Source: Lachnospiraceae bacterium NK4A144
GTDB lineage: Bacteria; Bacillota; Clostridia; Lachnospirales; Lachnospiraceae
Length of the DNA: 64,000 nt
NCBI GenBank assembly: GCA_000424365.1
Contig: AUJT01000003.1
Location: 1-64,000 of the forward strand
Direction of reading: 5' to 3'
A program made the translations under genes and the position numbers. Numbering within the stretch: position 1 is the first letter of the stretch; every line of letters starts with the position of its first letter. Below, one piece after another: positions 1 through 8,751 of this stretch. Below the pieces are notes generated by a model. That model worked only from the letters and a program-made list of their open reading frames with translations, was not told where the DNA came from and searched no databases.

Positions 1-114
1 TGCTTAAATGAATGAAAAAAGCTATGAAACCGCAAATAGTCAGGATTTCAATATGCGTTGAACAAAAAACTGACAAGAACGTGATTTTTTATAGACAGGC
101 TAAAATGTCCCGGT

Positions 115-1251
115 TTATCCGGCATCGACAATATTTATAGGATAACAATGGGTTAGTTTTGACAAATGAGATGTTTTAAGATCCATGCTTGGATGAACAT
201 AGCGATTAAGGGTTATGGAAACACTGGCATGCCCCAGCATCTCCGAAAGACATTTAACATCTACTCCCTGTTCTATACAACGTGTTGCATACGAGTGACG
301 TGTTGTATGATAATTTGCCTTTGCAATTCCTGCTTTCTCCAGGATCCTTTTGAAACGATTCTGAAGCGTACGAGGTTCGATATACTTATCCCTATTTCCG
401 GTCAAAATAAAAGCTCCTTTCTCTTGTTCAGAAAGAAGCAGTAATTTCAGATTATCTGGTATTGGAATGGTTCTTACAGAACATCTGCTTTTGGGCTCAA
501 GTATCTTTACTTCGCTTTTTTTATCAGAGTCTCCTTTTATTCTTACGCGCTGCATCGTCTTTGTTACTGAAAATGTACCCGAATTAAAATCAAAATCATC
601 CCATGTAAGGGCACATATTTCGCCTACACGAAGGCCTGAAAAAAGACAAAGCAGGATTCCAAGTGAGGTAAGATTGTAATTTTTGCAGAGATATTCGATA
701 AGCTTTTGTTCTTCTGCCTCAGAGAAAACACGAATTTCATCAGGAGCTTTCTTTATTGTTACGCACTCCGTGCTGTAATTCACTGTATAATTATGGCGCA
801 GAGCATGTATACGGAGACAATTCATTACTGACAATATTTGTTTTACCGTGGATGGCGAAAGCCCTTTCCCTTTAACTCCGCCTGTGTTTAACAACTTACC
901 ACTGAAATCTATCAGGTTTTCATTAGTTATGTCAGATAGGTCAGAATTCTGAAATTGGGGAATGATATAGTTTTGAAGAATATCCTCATATTTATTAATT
1001 GAAGACTCCTTTAGCAACGGCGAAATCTCGGCCAGCCAATTTTTACTTATCTTTTCAATATTTCCGGCAGGACTATTCAGCTTCCGTTTTGAAATTCTTT
1101 CTTTTAGCTTGGCAAGCTTGTCCTTCACCTCCTGACATGTATGACCATATACAGATCCGTATTTTGCTCTTCCGTTTTCGTAATACTTGATGTAACGGCC
1201 TTCCCATCTTTTGTCTTTTCTTTTATATATGTATTTTCCAGCTCTGGACAT
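115..1251 (-). CDS. Tyrosine site-specific recombinase (phage/ICE-type integrase)
   Basis: Catalyses site-specific integration or excision of a mobile element. Of 378 residues, about 1-55 form an Arm-type N-terminal DNA-binding segment (KYIYKRKDKRWEGRY), about 65-165 the SAM-like core-binding domain and about 175-370 the catalytic domain. The full catalytic set is visible: Arg208 in SGLRVGE, Lys254, His315-x-x-Arg318 in HTTRHSYAT, His341 in LGHAS and nucleophile Tyr351 in NRYVH, so the enzyme should be active. The start is the ATG at 1251, 7 nt after GGAG; the longer frame has no ribosome binding site. It lies at the window edge, pointing away from the sigH operon, so its element probably extends to the left. 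No att core could be identified. Family assignment is firm; the element type is not known. Confidence 0.93.
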   Translation of the reverse strand: MSRAGKYIYKRKDKRWEGRYIKYYENGRAKYGSVYGHTCQEVKDKLAKLKERISKRKLNSPAGNIEKISKNWLAEISPLLKESSINKYEDILQNYIIPQFQNSDLSDITNENLIDFSGKLLNTGGVKGKGLSPSTVKQILSVMNCLRIHALRHNYTVNYSTECVTIKKAPDEIRVFSEAEEQKLIEYLCKNYNLTSLGILLCLFSGLRVGEICALTWDDFDFNSGTFSVTKTMQRVRIKGDSDKKSEVKILEPKSRCSVRTIPIPDNLKLLLLSEQEKGAFILTGNRDKYIEPRTLQNRFKRILEKAGIAKANYHTTRHSYATRCIEQGVDVKCLSEMLGHASVSITLNRYVHPSMDLKTSHLSKLTHCYPINIVDAG

Positions 1252-1585
1252 AGTGATTCTCCTTTTTGAATTCAAATAAATTATATATGCTGCGGATTAA
1301 CCAGACTGTATGACCAAATTTTTGACCATAATGAAAATGCTTTTACAGTGTATGGATATAGATAATTGCGCCGAATAAATATTCAAATGCTTTTTACCGA
1401 TAGAAAATATAGTATTTTTAAAATTTTCAGCAATACACCCAAAATATTACGTATATATTTCAGTACATTTGTTAACATTTATTGTAATTGATTAGGGTAA
1501 GTGATATCATAAATTCAGATTTTATTTTTAAGGACTTACAGATATTTAAGCATTCTACGAAAGTTTTGAGCATATAGTGTCCGTG
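1252..1585. other. Gene-free AT-rich region upstream of the integrase
   Basis: About 330 bp with no credible open frame on either strand. It separates the integrase from the 3' end of the sigH operon and would have to hold the integrase promoter and possibly one attachment site. No repeat pairing with the rest of the window was found that would define an att site. Confidence 0.5.
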
Positions 1586-1630
1586 CAACAAGTTACGCTA
1601 AGCTCGAAAACCTCGCTAAGTGCTCCGCAT
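1586..1630. repeat. Interspersed hairpin repeat, family R5, copy 1
   Basis: The core TTACGCTAAGCTCG followed by CCTCGCTAAGTGCTCCGC recurs downstream of tuf at 39202-39292, where two diverged units lie in tandem. It can fold by pairing GC(T)AAGC-like arms with GCT(A)AG. Both locations are 3' untranslated regions of minus-strand operons, next to a terminator. Confidence 0.55.
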
Positions 1631-1678
1631 AAAAAGCAGAGCAGGAACCCGTGATAAATGGTTCCTGCTCTGCTTTTT
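1631..1678 (-). terminator. Terminator of the sigH operon
   Basis: A perfect 19-bp stem (1631-1649 with 1660-1678) encloses a 10-nt loop. The arms carry A and T runs at their outer ends, so it can work in both directions. It begins 20 bp after the sigH stop codon. Confidence 0.92.
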
Positions 1679-1697
1679 AGATGGTGATCTTACACTC

Positions 1698-2291
1698 TTA
1701 CAGTGCCTTACGCACCTTGGCTCTGATACGCTGGAGGGCATTATCGGTGGATTTTTCATCGCGTCCGAGGACCCGCGCGATCTCACCGTTTTTAAGTCCA
1801 GTCATATGAAGGTCCAGCACTTCTTTCTCAAGGGGGCTCAGTGTATCAAGGATTTCTTCGATATGTTCTGCATTTTCCCTGTCAATGAGAACCGTTTCCG
1901 GATTCTGATCGTCACTGGACAAGAACTCTGCAAAGGGCTCCTCCTGGCTGTTCTCCGGCCCGGTGGAAAGAGACACTGATCCGTTCAGAGGCATGTGCTT
2001 CTCACGTGTTGACGAACGGACAGCGGAATAAAGCTGGCGGGTTACGACCAGCTGACAGAAGGTGGAAAGTGAAGCATCTCTTCCCGGATCGTAATCACGG
2101 ATCGCTTTATAAAGTCCGATCATACCTTCCTGAATGAGATCTTCCTTCTCTCCTCCAAGCACGAACATGGATCTGGCGCGAAGGCGCACCATGTTCTTAT
2201 ATTTTTCCATGAGATAATCCATAACACACTGGTCACCCTCACGAAGAGCGGTGATCAGTTCTGCATCTGTCATTTCATCATAGTTCTGCAT
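1698..2291 (-). CDS. sigH: RNA polymerase sigma factor SigH (stationary phase/sporulation type)
   Basis: Sigma-70 family factor of 197 residues. Region 2 is clear (EDLIQEGMIGLYKAIRDYD, the core-binding and -10 recognition part), followed by the SigH-typical TFCQLVVTRQLYSAVRSSTR. Region 4 ends the protein (LSPLEKEVLDLHMTGLKNGEIARVLGRDEKSTDNALQRIRAKVR). The start chosen is the ATG at 2291, which overlaps the rlmB stop codon (TGATG) and has GGAAG upstream; a TTG six codons earlier lacks a site. Gene order ispF-cysE-cysS-mrnC-rlmB-sigH is the usual Clostridia/Bacilli context. In relatives SigH drives early sporulation or competence genes. Unusually, a terminator and an integrase follow it rather than rpmG-secE-nusG. 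Confidence 0.93.
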   Translation of the reverse strand: MQNYDEMTDAELITALREGDQCVMDYLMEKYKNMVRLRARSMFVLGGEKEDLIQEGMIGLYKAIRDYDPGRDASLSTFCQLVVTRQLYSAVRSSTREKHMPLNGSVSLSTGPENSQEEPFAEFLSSDDQNPETVLIDRENAEHIEEILDTLSPLEKEVLDLHMTGLKNGEIARVLGRDEKSTDNALQRIRAKVRKAL

Positions 2292-3049
2292 CAATTTGCA
2301 TTCTTCCAATCTCCGCGCTGACGAACGATCTCAAACGCAAGAACTCCCGCTGCCACGCTGGCATTCAGGGAATCAATATCTCCCATCATAGGGATACGTG
2401 TAACAAAGTCGCACTTCTGCTTTACAAGTCTTCCGACACCTTCACCCTCAGAGCCGATAACAAGGCCGATAGGACCTGTGAGATTCTGCTTGTACATTAC
2501 ATCTCCGTCCATATCAGCGCATACGAACCACATTCCCTGCTTTTTCAGGTCCTCGATGGTGTTTCCGATATTTGTTACCCTGGCAACCGGTGTGTAGTTG
2601 ATCGCACCTGCTGAGGTCTTTGCTACAGTAGCTGTGAGGCCTACTGCGCGATTTTTCGGGATGATGACACCATGCGCACCGCAGAGATTTGCTGTACGGA
2701 TGATAGCTCCTAGGTTATGCGGATCTGTGATGTTATCAAGCAGGAAAATAAACGGCGGTCTGCCGGATTCTTCTGCCTTTTTCATGATCTCGTCAACTGT
2801 TGCATAGGTGTATGCTGCTGTATAGGCAACAACTCCCTGATGTTTTCCTGTTTCTGAAAGCTGATCCAGTCTTGATTTCTGAACAAAATCAATCCTTACA
2901 TCATGCTTTTTCGCCTCACGCTTTATAGTCTGGATCGGTCCATCCTGCGCACCGTCCAGGATGAAAAGACGGTCAATGGTCTTTCCGGAACGGAATGCTT
3001 CTATTACTTCATTTCTTCCTTCGATGATGGATTCTTCGTATCTACTCAT
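2291..3049 (-). CDS. rlmB: 23S rRNA (guanosine-2'-O)-methyltransferase RlmB
   Basis: SpoU/TrmH-type SAM-dependent 2'-O-ribose methyltransferase of 252 residues; the family modifies G2251 of 23S rRNA in the peptidyl transferase P-loop. The N-terminal SpoU substrate-binding domain starts ESIIEGRNEVIEAFR. The catalytic trefoil-knot motifs follow: NITDPHNLGAIIRTA (motif 1), LVIGSEGEGV (motif 2) and IPMMGDIDSLNASVAAGVL (motif 3). The stop codon overlaps the sigH start, implying translational coupling. There is a 66-bp gap to mrnC upstream. TrmH paralogues are the only alternative, but the context favours RlmB. Confidence 0.93.
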   Translation of the reverse strand: MSRYEESIIEGRNEVIEAFRSGKTIDRLFILDGAQDGPIQTIKREAKKHDVRIDFVQKSRLDQLSETGKHQGVVAYTAAYTYATVDEIMKKAEESGRPPFIFLLDNITDPHNLGAIIRTANLCGAHGVIIPKNRAVGLTATVAKTSAGAINYTPVARVTNIGNTIEDLKKQGMWFVCADMDGDVMYKQNLTGPIGLVIGSEGEGVGRLVKQKCDFVTRIPMMGDIDSLNASVAAGVLAFEIVRQRGDWKNAN

Positions 3050-3115
3050 TATTTCTTTCCAATCTTAATTTCAGTGGTAACTGTTCAAACCTCTTTGGGT
3101 TCTTACTCATTACTT

Positions 3116-3517
3116 TCAGCGTTTCTTTGACGCAGCCTCATTTATTTCTGCCGCACGATTCATAAGCTCATTGAGTCTCTCATGGTCGCCCTTTAGATAC
3201 AGCCATCCCATGAGACACTCAAGTCCGGTCGCCTTATGATACGTGGTGAGAGAAGCATTCTTTGCATGAGTCTCGACTTTAGTGTTTTTGCCTCTCTCGT
3301 ATATGTCTCTTTCTTCTTCCGTTAAGTCATCAAGGAGACCGTCAATGGCGGTCTCCTGTGCATTAGCAGAAACATATATTATTGTTGCGTTGTGCAATTT
3401 CTTTGCCGGACAGTTTCCCCTCTGGACCACGCGGTTTCGCATAAAGAGACTGTACACTGCGTCTCCGAGGTAGGCAAAAGTCTGCGGTGAATAAGTTCTT
3501 AATCTGCTCTCTTCCAT
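3116..3517 (-). CDS. mrnC: Mini-ribonuclease III
   Basis: RNase III-like endonuclease of 133 residues that lacks the dsRNA-binding domain; the family trims 23S rRNA precursors. The catalytic-domain signature [18 protein letters not shown] is near the N-terminus, with the acidic pair of the active site in LGDAVY, and the second acidic cluster is in [16 protein letters not shown]. The start codon lies inside the 3' end of cysS (19-bp overlap), so the two are translationally coupled. Length and neighbours (cysS, rlmB) match the family closely. Confidence 0.92.
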   Translation of the reverse strand: MEESRLRTYSPQTFAYLGDAVYSLFMRNRVVQRGNCPAKKLHNATIIYVSANAQETAIDGLLDDLTEEERDIYERGKNTKVETHAKNASLTTYHKATGLECLMGWLYLKGDHERLNELMNRAAEINEAASKKR

Positions 3518-4926
3518 TTTACACCCTGTCTGGTATCCTCAAGGATTATTCCCTTTGCTGCGAGTTCATCACGGATCTCATCCGCACGTGCAAAGTTCTT
3601 GTCCTTACGTGCCTGCTGACGCTCTTCGATAAGTGCTTCGATATCAGCATCGAGAAGGCCTTCTTCCTTCGGCTCTACAATGAGACCAAGGATATCGCTG
3701 AGCATCACTACTTCATCACGAAGCGCCTTGAGATATTCCTTTGAACTGTTTTCATCTGCTGTTGTATTTATGAATTTTACAAGCTCAAAGATTACAGAAA
3801 TGGCATCGGCTGTATTGAGATCATCGTCCATTGCTTCATCAAAGCGTGTTACGTACTCTGCTGCCTTTTCTTTCTTCTCTTTTTCATCGTCTGTAAGAGC
3901 TTCCGCTGCGTTCTGCTTCATCAGGAAGTCAAGATTCTTCACTGCTGTACGGATTCTCTCAAGACTTGTCTTTGCAGCTTCCATGAGGTCTGCAGAGAAA
4001 TTCAGCGGGCTTCTGTACTGTGCTGTCAGCATAAAGAATCTAAGCACCTGAAGCTCATACTTCTCTGCGATATCACGAACTGTAAAGAAGTTTCCGAGTG
4101 ATTTACTCATCTTCTCGCCGTTGATATTAAGGAAACCGTTGTGCATCCAATAGTGAGAAAACTCTACACCGTTTGCAGCCTCAGACTGGGCGATCTCATT
4201 TTCGTGGTGAGGGAAGATAAGATCTTCTCCACCTGCATGGATATCGATGGTTGCACCGAGGTATTTTTTTGCCATTACGCAGCACTCCGTATGCCATCCC
4301 GGACGGCCTTCGCACCAGGGAGCCTTCCAGAAAGGCTCACCTTCTTTTTTTGGTTTCCAGAGTACAAAGTCGAGGTCGTCCTCTTTTCCTGCTGTACCGG
4401 AGACTTTCAGTGCATGTCCTTCTGAACGGTGTCCTGACTCCAGATCATCGATATTTTTATGAGACAGCTTTCCGTAGGTCTCAGCCTTACGTGTACGGAA
4501 GTATACTGTTCCGTCCTCTGTAGGATATGCATATCCCTTGTCGATAAGGTCAGTGATGAGGTCGATCATTCCATCGATCTCTTCTGTTGCCTTTGGATGT
4601 ACTGTGGCAGGAAGGACATTCATGCCTTCCATGTCTTTCTTACACTCTGCGATATATCTCTCAGAAATTTCAGAAGGATCTACTCCCTCTTCGTTTGCTT
4701 TATTGATGATCTTATCGTCTACATCGGTAAAGTTTGACACATAGTTTACTTCATATCCCTTATGTGTCATATATCTGCGAAAAGTATCAAATACGATCAT
4801 TGGTCTTGCATTTCCGATATGGATCAGATTGTAAACGGTAGGTCCGCATACATACATGCTGATCTTTCCGGGTTCGATCGGCTTGAACTCTTCCTTTGTG
4901 CGTGTCATTGTATTAAAAATTCTCAT
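3499..4926 (-). CDS. cysS: Cysteinyl-tRNA synthetase
   Basis: Class I aminoacyl-tRNA synthetase of 475 residues that charges tRNA-Cys in the cytosol. The HIGH-type motif is HIGNARP (about residue 37) and the KMSKS loop is [10 protein letters not shown] (about residue 270). Zinc ligands are expected from Cys27 (YVCGPTVYN), the [13 protein letters not shown] segment and HHENEIAQ. A helical anticodon-binding region fills the C-terminus. The ribosome binding site GAGGAG precedes the ATG. It follows cysE, so cysteine synthesis and use are co-transcribed. No T-box is visible in the short intergenic space upstream. Confidence 0.97.
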   Translation of the reverse strand: MRIFNTMTRTKEEFKPIEPGKISMYVCGPTVYNLIHIGNARPMIVFDTFRRYMTHKGYEVNYVSNFTDVDDKIINKANEEGVDPSEISERYIAECKKDMEGMNVLPATVHPKATEEIDGMIDLITDLIDKGYAYPTEDGTVYFRTRKAETYGKLSHKNIDDLESGHRSEGHALKVSGTAGKEDDLDFVLWKPKKEGEPFWKAPWCEGRPGWHTECCVMAKKYLGATIDIHAGGEDLIFPHHENEIAQSEAANGVEFSHYWMHNGFLNINGEKMSKSLGNFFTVRDIAEKYELQVLRFFMLTAQYRSPLNFSADLMEAAKTSLERIRTAVKNLDFLMKQNAAEALTDDEKEKKEKAAEYVTRFDEAMDDDLNTADAISVIFELVKFINTTADENSSKEYLKALRDEVVMLSDILGLIVEPKEEGLLDADIEALIEERQQARKDKNFARADEIRDELAAKGIILEDTRQGVKWKRAD

Positions 4927-4952
4927 AACTGCTCCTCAGGTTTACTATCTAT

Positions 4953-5672
4953 TTACTCTGCTTTCTTTTCTTCCAGAGATTTTTTCAGGTATTTCAGCTC
5001 GTCCTTGAGTTCTAATAGCTGATTTGTGATCTCTGAATCAGCGTGTTTAAGGACATTGATATCATCTTTTACCGGATCAGGCAGATCGATCTGGTTCATG
5101 GTTTCTCTCGGTATATGACAGTTGTGATAGCGGACTATTCTTCCGGGTACACCTACTACCGTACAGTTAGGCGGTACTTCGTCGAGCACTACGGATCCTG
5201 CTCCGATCTTTGAGTTTTCGCCTATCGTGAATGATCCTAAGACTTTTGCGCCGACTGACACCATTACGTTGTCTTTCAGGGTCGGATGGCGCTTTCCGTG
5301 TTCTTTTCCGGTTCCGCCAAGTGTTACGCCCTGATACAGGGTAACATTGTTTCCGATTATGGTTGTCTCACCGATCACTACTCCTGAACCGTGATCTATA
5401 AAAAATCCTGTTCCGATCTGTGCTCCGGGATGTATCTCTATTCCCGTGCGATTCCTTGCAAACTGTGATATGGCTCTTGCTATGAAGTAGTTCTTTTTTT
5501 CATAGAATCGATGAGCGATCCTGTAAAAAAGTATCGCCCAAAAACTGGGATAGAGGAATACTTCCCACGGATTATGTATCGCAGGATCACGTTCTTCAAT
5601 TACCTTTATTTCTGCCCTTACGTAATCAAGCACAACATCTAATGCTCCCATAGCCTTATGACGTCTGCTCAT
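4953..5672 (-). CDS. cysE: Serine O-acetyltransferase
   Basis: Makes O-acetylserine from serine and acetyl-CoA, the first step of cysteine synthesis. The N-terminal helical part (residues 1-65) carries the NPWEVFLYPSFWAILFYRIAHRFY signature. A left-handed beta helix of hexapeptide repeats spans about 75-185, including IDHGSGVVIGETTIIGNNVTLY with its catalytic His and GGTGKEHGKRHPTL. The C-terminal 50 residues are helical and charged, an extension beyond the short EpsC form. AGGAGG precedes the ATG. The gene lies between ispF and cysS. Confidence 0.95.
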   Translation of the reverse strand: MSRRHKAMGALDVVLDYVRAEIKVIEERDPAIHNPWEVFLYPSFWAILFYRIAHRFYEKKNYFIARAISQFARNRTGIEIHPGAQIGTGFFIDHGSGVVIGETTIIGNNVTLYQGVTLGGTGKEHGKRHPTLKDNVMVSVGAKVLGSFTIGENSKIGAGSVVLDEVPPNCTVVGVPGRIVRYHNCHIPRETMNQIDLPDPVKDDINVLKHADSEITNQLLELKDELKYLKKSLEEKKAE

Positions 5673-5711
5673 GATATTGTCCTCCTCTGACTCTTTTTTC
5701 GATGTTTTACC

Positions 5712-6257
5712 TTATTGTTTTCTGCACCCTGCGCAGCTCATACATCGTGCGGAGTCAGAATCTGCTACCTGATATGAATAGTCTGACGGGCTTGTGAGCG
5801 CACATATCGCCTGGGAGGAGATTCCTTTTCCCTCTCCTGTGAAGCCCATTCCTTCTTCAGTCGTTGCTTTGACATTTACCTGATCGATATCGATTCCCAG
5901 GGTGTCTGCAATATTTTTTCTCATCTGATCGATATGAGGACGCATCTTTGGTCTCTGCGCAATGATGGTCGCATCTATATTTTCTACGATATAGTGCTTT
6001 TCTTCCAGCATTTCTCCCACTCTTTTAAGGAGCTTCATGGAGTCTGCGCCTTTGTATTCCGGATCTGTGTCCGGGAAGTGCTTTCCTATATCTCCGAGCG
6101 CGGCTGCACCGAGCAGTGCATCCATTATGGCATGCAAGAGCACGTCTGCGTCAGAGTGTCCCAAGAGTCCCAGTTCATACGGGATTTCCACGCCGCCGAT
6201 TATCAGCTTGCGCTCCGGGACAAGTTTATGTACATCGTATCCTGTTCCTACTCTCAT
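5712..6257 (-). CDS. ispF: 2-C-methyl-D-erythritol 2,4-cyclodiphosphate synthase with cysteine-rich tail
   Basis: Fifth step of the MEP isoprenoid pathway: CDP-methylerythritol 2-phosphate is cyclised with release of CMP. The metal site is GYDVH (Asp8, His10) with His42 in LLGHSDADV, and the substrate loops [15 protein letters not shown] and [13 protein letters not shown] are intact. The catalytic domain ends near residue 157 (ISSQAICAL). The remaining 24 residues form an extension ending [10 protein letters not shown], which the compact trimeric enzyme normally lacks. An AGGA site precedes the ATG. It heads the sigH operon, and a palindromic repeat begins 40 bp upstream. Confidence 0.94.
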   Translation of the reverse strand: MRVGTGYDVHKLVPERKLIIGGVEIPYELGLLGHSDADVLLHAIMDALLGAAALGDIGKHFPDTDPEYKGADSMKLLKRVGEMLEEKHYIVENIDATIIAQRPKMRPHIDQMRKNIADTLGIDIDQVNVKATTEEGMGFTGEGKGISSQAICALTSPSDYSYQVADSDSARCMSCAGCRKQ

Positions 6258-6296
6258 TTATTTGTCCTGTTCTGTATTCATTTATGACATAGTTAC

Positions 6297-6491
6297 GTGC
6301 AATCCATGTACATATATCCTGTCACGGCTCGGACAGACACTAAGCTCACGCACCGTCCTCATATACACGGAAATTTCTGCCCAACTCGATGCTTCGCATC
6401 TCAAACAGTGCGCAGAAATTTCCTATTCGGACGATGTGTTCACTAAGTGCTGCCGGCTAATTGTTCCAGGATATATGTACACGGCTTGCAC
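6297..6491. repeat. Palindromic element family R1, copy a (195 bp)
   Basis: Terminal arms 6297-6321 and 6467-6491 are inverted and match at 23 of 25 positions. The core is conserved with copies at 6725-6920 and 19114-19306; this copy is inverted relative to both. It contains a central GATGCGAAGCATC mini-hairpin (on the minus strand) inside a longer stem. TTAC flanks both sides, compatible with a 4-bp target duplication. The window shows no transposase for it. Confidence 0.8.
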
Positions 6492-6724
6492 TTACGTTGC
6501 TTTCAGCTCGTAAGTGTGCGAGTGCTACGTATCAATTACCAAATATTCGGCAAAAATGCAATGCCACTATGCAATCTGTGCGTTCGACTTTGCTATTTCA
6601 AACACTTAGCCTATTATAAACGATTTATCATCATGTATAAAGTGATGACTTTTGCTCAATTCAACAAAACTCATTTCCACAGCTATGCAAGTAAAACGTG
6701 TCTCTGGGATGTGCCACAACGTAA
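6492..6724. other. Spacer between two inverted R1 elements
   Basis: This 233-bp stretch has no credible coding frame. Inverted copies of GCACTTACGTTG lie at its two ends (6488-6499 and 6717-6728), so similarity of the flanking elements extends slightly past their arms. With both R1 copies it forms a large inverted-repeat structure between ispF and the GH3 gene. Confidence 0.5.
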
Positions 6725-6920
6725 GTGCCGGGCATATAAGCTATCTCCAGAGACAATCAGCCGGCATCTCTTAGAGAATGCGTTGTCCGATTAGATAATT
6801 TCTGCGAGCTGTTTGAGATGCGGAGCATCGAGTTATGCGCAAATCTCCATGTTTATGAGGACAGCGCATGAGCTTAGTGTCTGTCCGAGCCGTCTCAGGA
6901 GATACTTATATGTCCGGCAC
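6725..6920. repeat. Palindromic element family R1, copy b (196 bp)
   Basis: Terminal arms 6725-6748 and 6898-6920 are inverted with one mismatch and one indel. Their sequence differs from those of copies a and c, yet they remain complementary to each other. The conserved core includes CTGTTTGAGATGCGGAGC and CTGTCCGAGCCGT. Flanks are GTAA and GTAT. It ends 26 bp beyond the GH3 stop codon. Confidence 0.8.
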
Positions 6921-6946
6921 GTATATAGCCAACATCTTCACAAACA

Positions 6947-8383
6947 TCACTCCTCCGCATCATCAGAAACAGTCTCATGAACCTCAGCAGGCGGGATTTC
7001 TCCCATGTCTTTGGCCGCTGCCGTTTTTAGCTTAACTGTGAGTATACGCCTAACAGACTCATCGATACGGTCTTCTGAAATAGTTTCGTCTGATACTGCA
7101 TCCATAATTGCCTGAAACGCCTCGTTGTAGTCCTGCGGCATGAGGAGCATATCTCCACCGGCTTTTATAACTGCCACAGCAGCTTCACCCGATGAATACT
7201 TGGACACTACAGCCTCGGCACTCAGCGCATCAGTGATGACCACACCGTTATAACCCATTTTCTTTCGGAGTACGTCAGTAATGATCGTGGATGACATACA
7301 TGCAGGCCTGTCGTCTCCCGAGATTGCCGGGAATGACATGTTACCCGCCATTATCATGTTTGTACCATTGTTAATAGCATCAGCGTACGGGATCAGATCC
7401 TTAGACTCAAGAGAAGACAACTCTGTTCCAAGCTTTACATATGCAAAGTCCGTATTCTCGTCTGCTCTGCCAAATCCCGGAAAATGCTTCATGCACGGAA
7501 TGATACCGTTCTCCTTAAGACCATCTGATAAAGAAATAGCCATAGAGGACACAAGTCCTGCATCTGAACCGAACGATCTGTCACCGATCGCGGAGCTGCC
7601 GTCTTCCATCTGTACATCTGCAACAGGTGCGAAGTCTACATTAAATCCAAGGTCTGACAGATATTCTCCGATATGCTCGCCTGCCTTACGAGCATTGTCG
7701 GTGTCACCGCTCTTACCGATTTTTTCCATTGAATCGGTATTCTCGATACCGAAGTCTCCATTCTTGGCGATCCTTGCTACCGCGCCGCCCTCTTCATCAA
7801 CTCCGAGAAGGATCGGTATACCGCTTGCTTCCATGGCATATTTCTGTGTGCCTGTCAGAAGAGCTTTTGTCTGATCTTTATTCAGTAGATTTTTGTCAAA
7901 ATAAATGATTCCGCCGGGTGTTCTCTCTCCGAGTGCAGTCTGAGTCACACTGCCTGCTTCTGTCACCTGTCCAAAGCCCGTAACTGCCTCAGGTGTCACA
8001 AAGAAAAGCTGTGCAACTTTCTGCTCAAGAGTCATGCCAGCCAGTAAATTCTCAATATCTACAACCCTTGAAGTACTTACTTCTTCATTCATAACAGATT
8101 CATATTCCGATGCCATGTCTTCCGAAGACCTCGCAGGTTCATTGTCTGCTTCAGTTTCTCCTGTCTCTTCCGGTTCTGTTTCTTCCTCTTCGGTCGAACT
8201 TTCTCCTGCTGATGCGGTTTCAAGCTCCGGTACCAGCTGAAATCCATTCGGGAAGAAATATTTATATCCCTGCACTGCTCCGAATATCACTACACCCAGT
8301 ACCAATGTAATTACAAAAAGAAACGACACCGTGGCAATGATACGGCGTCGCATTATTTTTCTATGTTTATCTGATTTTCTCAA
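6947..8383 (-). CDS. Membrane-anchored glycoside hydrolase family 3 (NagZ-like beta-N-acetylhexosaminidase)
   Basis: Predicted extracytoplasmic beta-hexosaminidase of 478 residues. A positive start and one membrane segment (about 12-36, IIATVSFLFVITLVLG) are followed by an acidic low-complexity linker (EEEETEPEETGETE), then a GH3 barrel from about residue 105. GH3/NagZ signatures are present: LLGVDEEGGAVARI, DVNFDFAPVADV-like FNVDFAPVADV, and CMKHFPGFGRADENTD (the NagZ His-Asp loop region, here with FG in place of HG). The nucleophile Asp is in VVITDALSAEAV. The start is TTG at 8383 with AGGAGA 7 nt upstream, rather than an ATG 16 codons earlier. It may act in peptidoglycan or chitin-oligosaccharide turnover; the substrate is inferred. 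Confidence 0.85.
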   Translation of the reverse strand: MRKSDKHRKIMRRRIIATVSFLFVITLVLGVVIFGAVQGYKYFFPNGFQLVPELETASAGESSTEEEETEPEETGETEADNEPARSSEDMASEYESVMNEEVSTSRVVDIENLLAGMTLEQKVAQLFFVTPEAVTGFGQVTEAGSVTQTALGERTPGGIIYFDKNLLNKDQTKALLTGTQKYAMEASGIPILLGVDEEGGAVARIAKNGDFGIENTDSMEKIGKSGDTDNARKAGEHIGEYLSDLGFNVDFAPVADVQMEDGSSAIGDRSFGSDAGLVSSMAISLSDGLKENGIIPCMKHFPGFGRADENTDFAYVKLGTELSSLESKDLIPYADAINNGTNMIMAGNMSFPAISGDDRPACMSSTIITDVLRKKMGYNGVVITDALSAEAVVSKYSSGEAAVAVIKAGGDMLLMPQDYNEAFQAIMDAVSDETISEDRIDESVRRILTVKLKTAAAKDMGEIPPAEVHETVSDDAEE

Positions 8384-8494
8384 AGTATTCTCTCCTATGT
8401 AAACGCCTTTATTTACATAAGATTTTATCATACTGCCTTATTAAAAAAAATGTCATTTTCCAATTTGAATGATGACATACCGGACTTAGATAAT

Positions 8495-8657
8495 TCTTGT
8501 TGGTTACTGTTCACTCGCTATCAGCTCGTTCCAGTAACTGATTTTGCCAATTAAATCGCCTACGGCGATGGGCAAAATCATAATGGCTCGCCTTATTCTA
8601 TGGTCGCAACCTCCGCAGCGTAGTGCTCCGGTTGCGTCTGAACAGTAACTCTTGTTG
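8495..8657. repeat. MITE-like element family R2, copy a, with 8-bp target duplication
   Basis: Ends GTTACTGTTCA (8503-8513) and TGAACAGTAAC (8639-8649) are perfect 11-bp inverted repeats. The 147-bp element is flanked by direct repeats TCTTGTTG at 8495-8502 and 8650-8657. Two internal hairpins are present: GATTTTGCC pairing with GGCAAAATC, and GCAACC with GGTTGC. Other copies are at 23070-23215 and 25070-25213. Confidence 0.88.
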
Positions 8658-8751
8658 TTCTGTCCTTAACCCTGTTTCTTTATAAAATCTATAAAACCCA
8701 CTTTCAAAGTGGTAAAATAAACATGAGAAGATTTATAAACGAGGACTAGAA

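Noticed and set aside
6258-6946. Coding frames between ispF and the GH3 gene (for example 6037-6513 and 6447-6794)
   Set aside because: They run through palindromic repeats and have no ribosome binding sites or domain character.
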